The notes under the pieces were generated by a model. That model saw only the letters and a program-made list of their open reading frames with translations, ran no database searches and was not told the DNA's origin. This document shows positions 58,615 to 59,718 of a stretch of DNA of 59,718 nucleotides, one piece after another. The position numbers and the translations under genes are program-made. Location: positions 1 through 59,718 of the forward strand of contig MLAK01000621.1 in the NCBI GenBank assembly GCA_001839685.1. Direction: 5' to 3'. How positions within the stretch are numbered: position 1 is the first letter of the stretch; every line of letters begins with the position of its first letter. The stretch is from Tritrichomonas foetus. Lineage: Eukaryota; Parabasalia; Tritrichomonadida; Tritrichomonadidae.

Positions 58615-58863
58615 ATGTCATATTTGTTTAATATAAATTACTGTCGTTCTTGTCCCAGTTATTTCCGTGATTATAGTATTTCAGTATTTAATCAAGATAA
58701 AAAAGAATATCTTGGAAGTTTTCAAATTTGGTTAAACCTTGAAGATAAAACTATTACATTCTCATATGGACCATTTCATGAAGGATGTAAACCAGAATTT
58801 CGTGATGAAATTATTAAATTTATCGAAAACTATGATGATTTGAATCTAAAAGATTTTAAATAA
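58615..58863 (+). CDS. small protein of a tandem gene family, unknown function
   Basis: This 82-residue frame starts 18 bases after the initiator-like TCATTTCACTTT at 58597. The protein is acidic and predicted mixed alpha/beta: strands around YSISVFNQDKKEYLGSFQIW and KTITFSYGPF, then a C-terminal helix, PEFRDEIIKFIENYDDL. It has three Cys in the first half (CRSC and GC). No signal peptide is seen. Two broken relatives precede it at 58261 and 58520, and its stop codon is followed by ACAAT as in those units. I do not recognise the family. Confidence 0.6.
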   Translation: MSYLFNINYCRSCPSYFRDYSISVFNQDKKEYLGSFQIWLNLEDKTITFSYGPFHEGCKPEFRDEIIKFIENYDDLNLKDFK

Positions 58864-58896
58864 ACAATAATTAATTTAATTGAAGTTATTTTTTAC

Positions 58897-59511
58897 TTAT
58901 TCTGAGAATTCTGAAGTGGAAGAACTACTTCTTCTCGTTTCTGTTGGAATGAATCTAGGTAGAACTGATTGAGGTTGTTCAGGTGGAGGTGGTGATGGTG
59001 GTGGAGTTAATTGCAATGCATTATATNCTTGAGATCGTCTGCATTTGCATACAATTGGTTTCCATTCTTTGCAAAATATGTATGAAACCATGAAAAATAT
59101 GATTGTAGTCATGATGAACATGATAAGCATCATTTGACTGTTATCAGGAGTTGTGGATGGAGTTGTAGTAGGTTGATCAGTGCTTGATTTCAAAGCTGTA
59201 TCACAAACACATGGAGGACAATTATCAGGTAATGGAGGTGGTATTGGAGTTGCAGTTGGAGGTGGAAGTGGTGTAGAATTAGCTTTTTCACAATAATAGT
59301 AGGTTTTATTATCACCATAAACTAAATCATAACCATCTTCACAAATTAAACAACTTAAAAATGTCTTTGAATGGTAAGCATATGCACAGGCATTGCAATG
59401 ATCTATTCCTTTATAACCACCTCCAGAAATAGTGATATTACATGGAATGTAAATATCAGTATAATAAATGCTTTCAACGGAAAAAACAACGGTAATTAAG
59501 GAAAAAAACAT
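58897..59511 (-). CDS. small type I membrane protein with Pro-rich tail
   Basis: The ATG at 59511 gives 204 residues. An upstream extension would open only at a non-ATG codon and would overlap the divergent gene at 59572. A signal peptide (MFFSLITVVFSVES) precedes a Cys-rich ectodomain of about 70 residues (CNACAYAYHSKTFLSCLICEDGY) resembling a single growth-factor-receptor/furin-like repeat. A Pro/Thr-rich stalk, one membrane helix at about 127-148, and a cytosolic tail rich in Pro and Ser follow (LTPPPSPPPPEQPQ). This domain order is common in trichomonad surface proteins. One ambiguous base at 59027 affects a single codon. It is preceded by CATTCACTTCACTTTTATTT in gene sense, the same core promoter as the small-gene array. 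Confidence 0.65.
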   Translation of the reverse strand: MFFSLITVVFSVESIYYTDIYIPCNITISGGGYKGIDHCNACAYAYHSKTFLSCLICEDGYDLVYGDNKTYYYCEKANSTPLPPPTATPIPPPLPDNCPPCVCDTALKSSTDQPTTTPSTTPDNSQMMLIMFIMTTIIFFMVSYIFCKEWKPIVCKCRRSQXYNALQLTPPPSPPPPEQPQSVLPRFIPTETRRSSSSTSEFSE

Positions 59512-59571
59512 AAAATAAAAGTGAAGTGAATGGTTTTCTAAAAAATCTAATTTTTTATCTAAAAATAAAAA

Positions 59572-59718
59572 ATGGGATACGAAGATATTATATACTACGG
59601 AATTGAAGAAATAATTCAATCATTAATTAAAGAATGTTCATCTCAGTTTGAAGATAGTCCATTAATTAAAATGATAGCTGCTTCAGAAATGAAGAATATT
59701 ATGGAAATGAAAGGTNAA
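59572..59718 (+). CDS. 5' part of an unidentified gene running off the window
   Basis: A frame opens at the ATG at 59572 (MGYEDIIYYGIEEIIQSLI) and stays open for 49 codons to the window end, with one ambiguous base at 59716. The peptide is predicted helical and soluble. It is divergent from the membrane protein gene, with 60 bases between their starts. The short length does not allow identification. Confidence 0.45.
   Translation, partial: MGYEDIIYYGIEEIIQSLIKECSSQFEDSPLIKMIAASEMKNIMEMKGX

Overview
This window looks like nuclear DNA of a flagellated parabasalid protist, most plausibly a trichomonad such as Tritrichomonas. The evidence is an AT-rich background, long uninterrupted reading frames without visible introns, short AT-rich intergenic DNA, and a typical trichomonad gene set. 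That set includes several very large multi-pass receptor-type class III cyclases, chlamydial Pmp-like parallel beta-helix surface proteins, a bacterial-type peptidase T, and eukaryotic core machinery: AP-1 gamma, Vps26, a BRO1 protein, an XRN nuclease, Nus1, SNAPC1-like and LAMTOR3-like proteins, and a flagellar CFAP69-like protein. The species call is inference. Several reading frames open only at GTG or TTG; for those I moved the start to the first in-frame ATG.

Layout. 0-6.7 kb: the end of a transposable element (1-38), a Dispatched/Patched-like RND membrane protein, 2 kb of non-coding DNA with palindromes, then a complete 1096-bp element (5598-6693). 6.7-11.5 kb: a receptor cyclase split in two by a one-base frameshift in a run of nine A. 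12-21.5 kb: CFAP69-like protein, peptidase T, an XRN nuclease carrying a glutamine-repeat linker and a C-terminal RRM, and AP-1 gamma adaptin. 22.1-26.4 kb: a second receptor cyclase whose catalytic domain has decayed. 26.6-31.6 kb: a small helical protein, a BRO1 protein, a beta-helix surface protein, a GC-rich foldable segment that may be a non-coding RNA, and Vps26. 32.5-33.6 kb: a second, inverted 1096-bp element copy. 34.7-39.6 kb: a third receptor cyclase with an altered metal site. 39.9-57.4 kb: SLC13 transporter, two coiled-coil proteins, Nus1, SNAPC1-like, a second beta-helix protein, pyruvate kinase, a kelch protein, an AGC-type kinase, a small RRM protein and a LAMTOR3-like protein. 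58.2-59.7 kb: an array of very small paralogous genes and gene remnants that share one initiator-like promoter, a small type I membrane protein, and the start of a gene that leaves the window.

Main points of interest: two near-identical 1096-bp elements (four substitutions seen by eye), each flanked by its own perfect 8-bp target duplication; three related cyclases at different stages of catalytic-site loss; the XRN-polyQ-RRM fusion; the structured RNA candidate near 30.28 kb; and the miniature gene array with a shared core promoter at the right end. Functions are read from sequence motifs remembered from protein families; no database search was possible.
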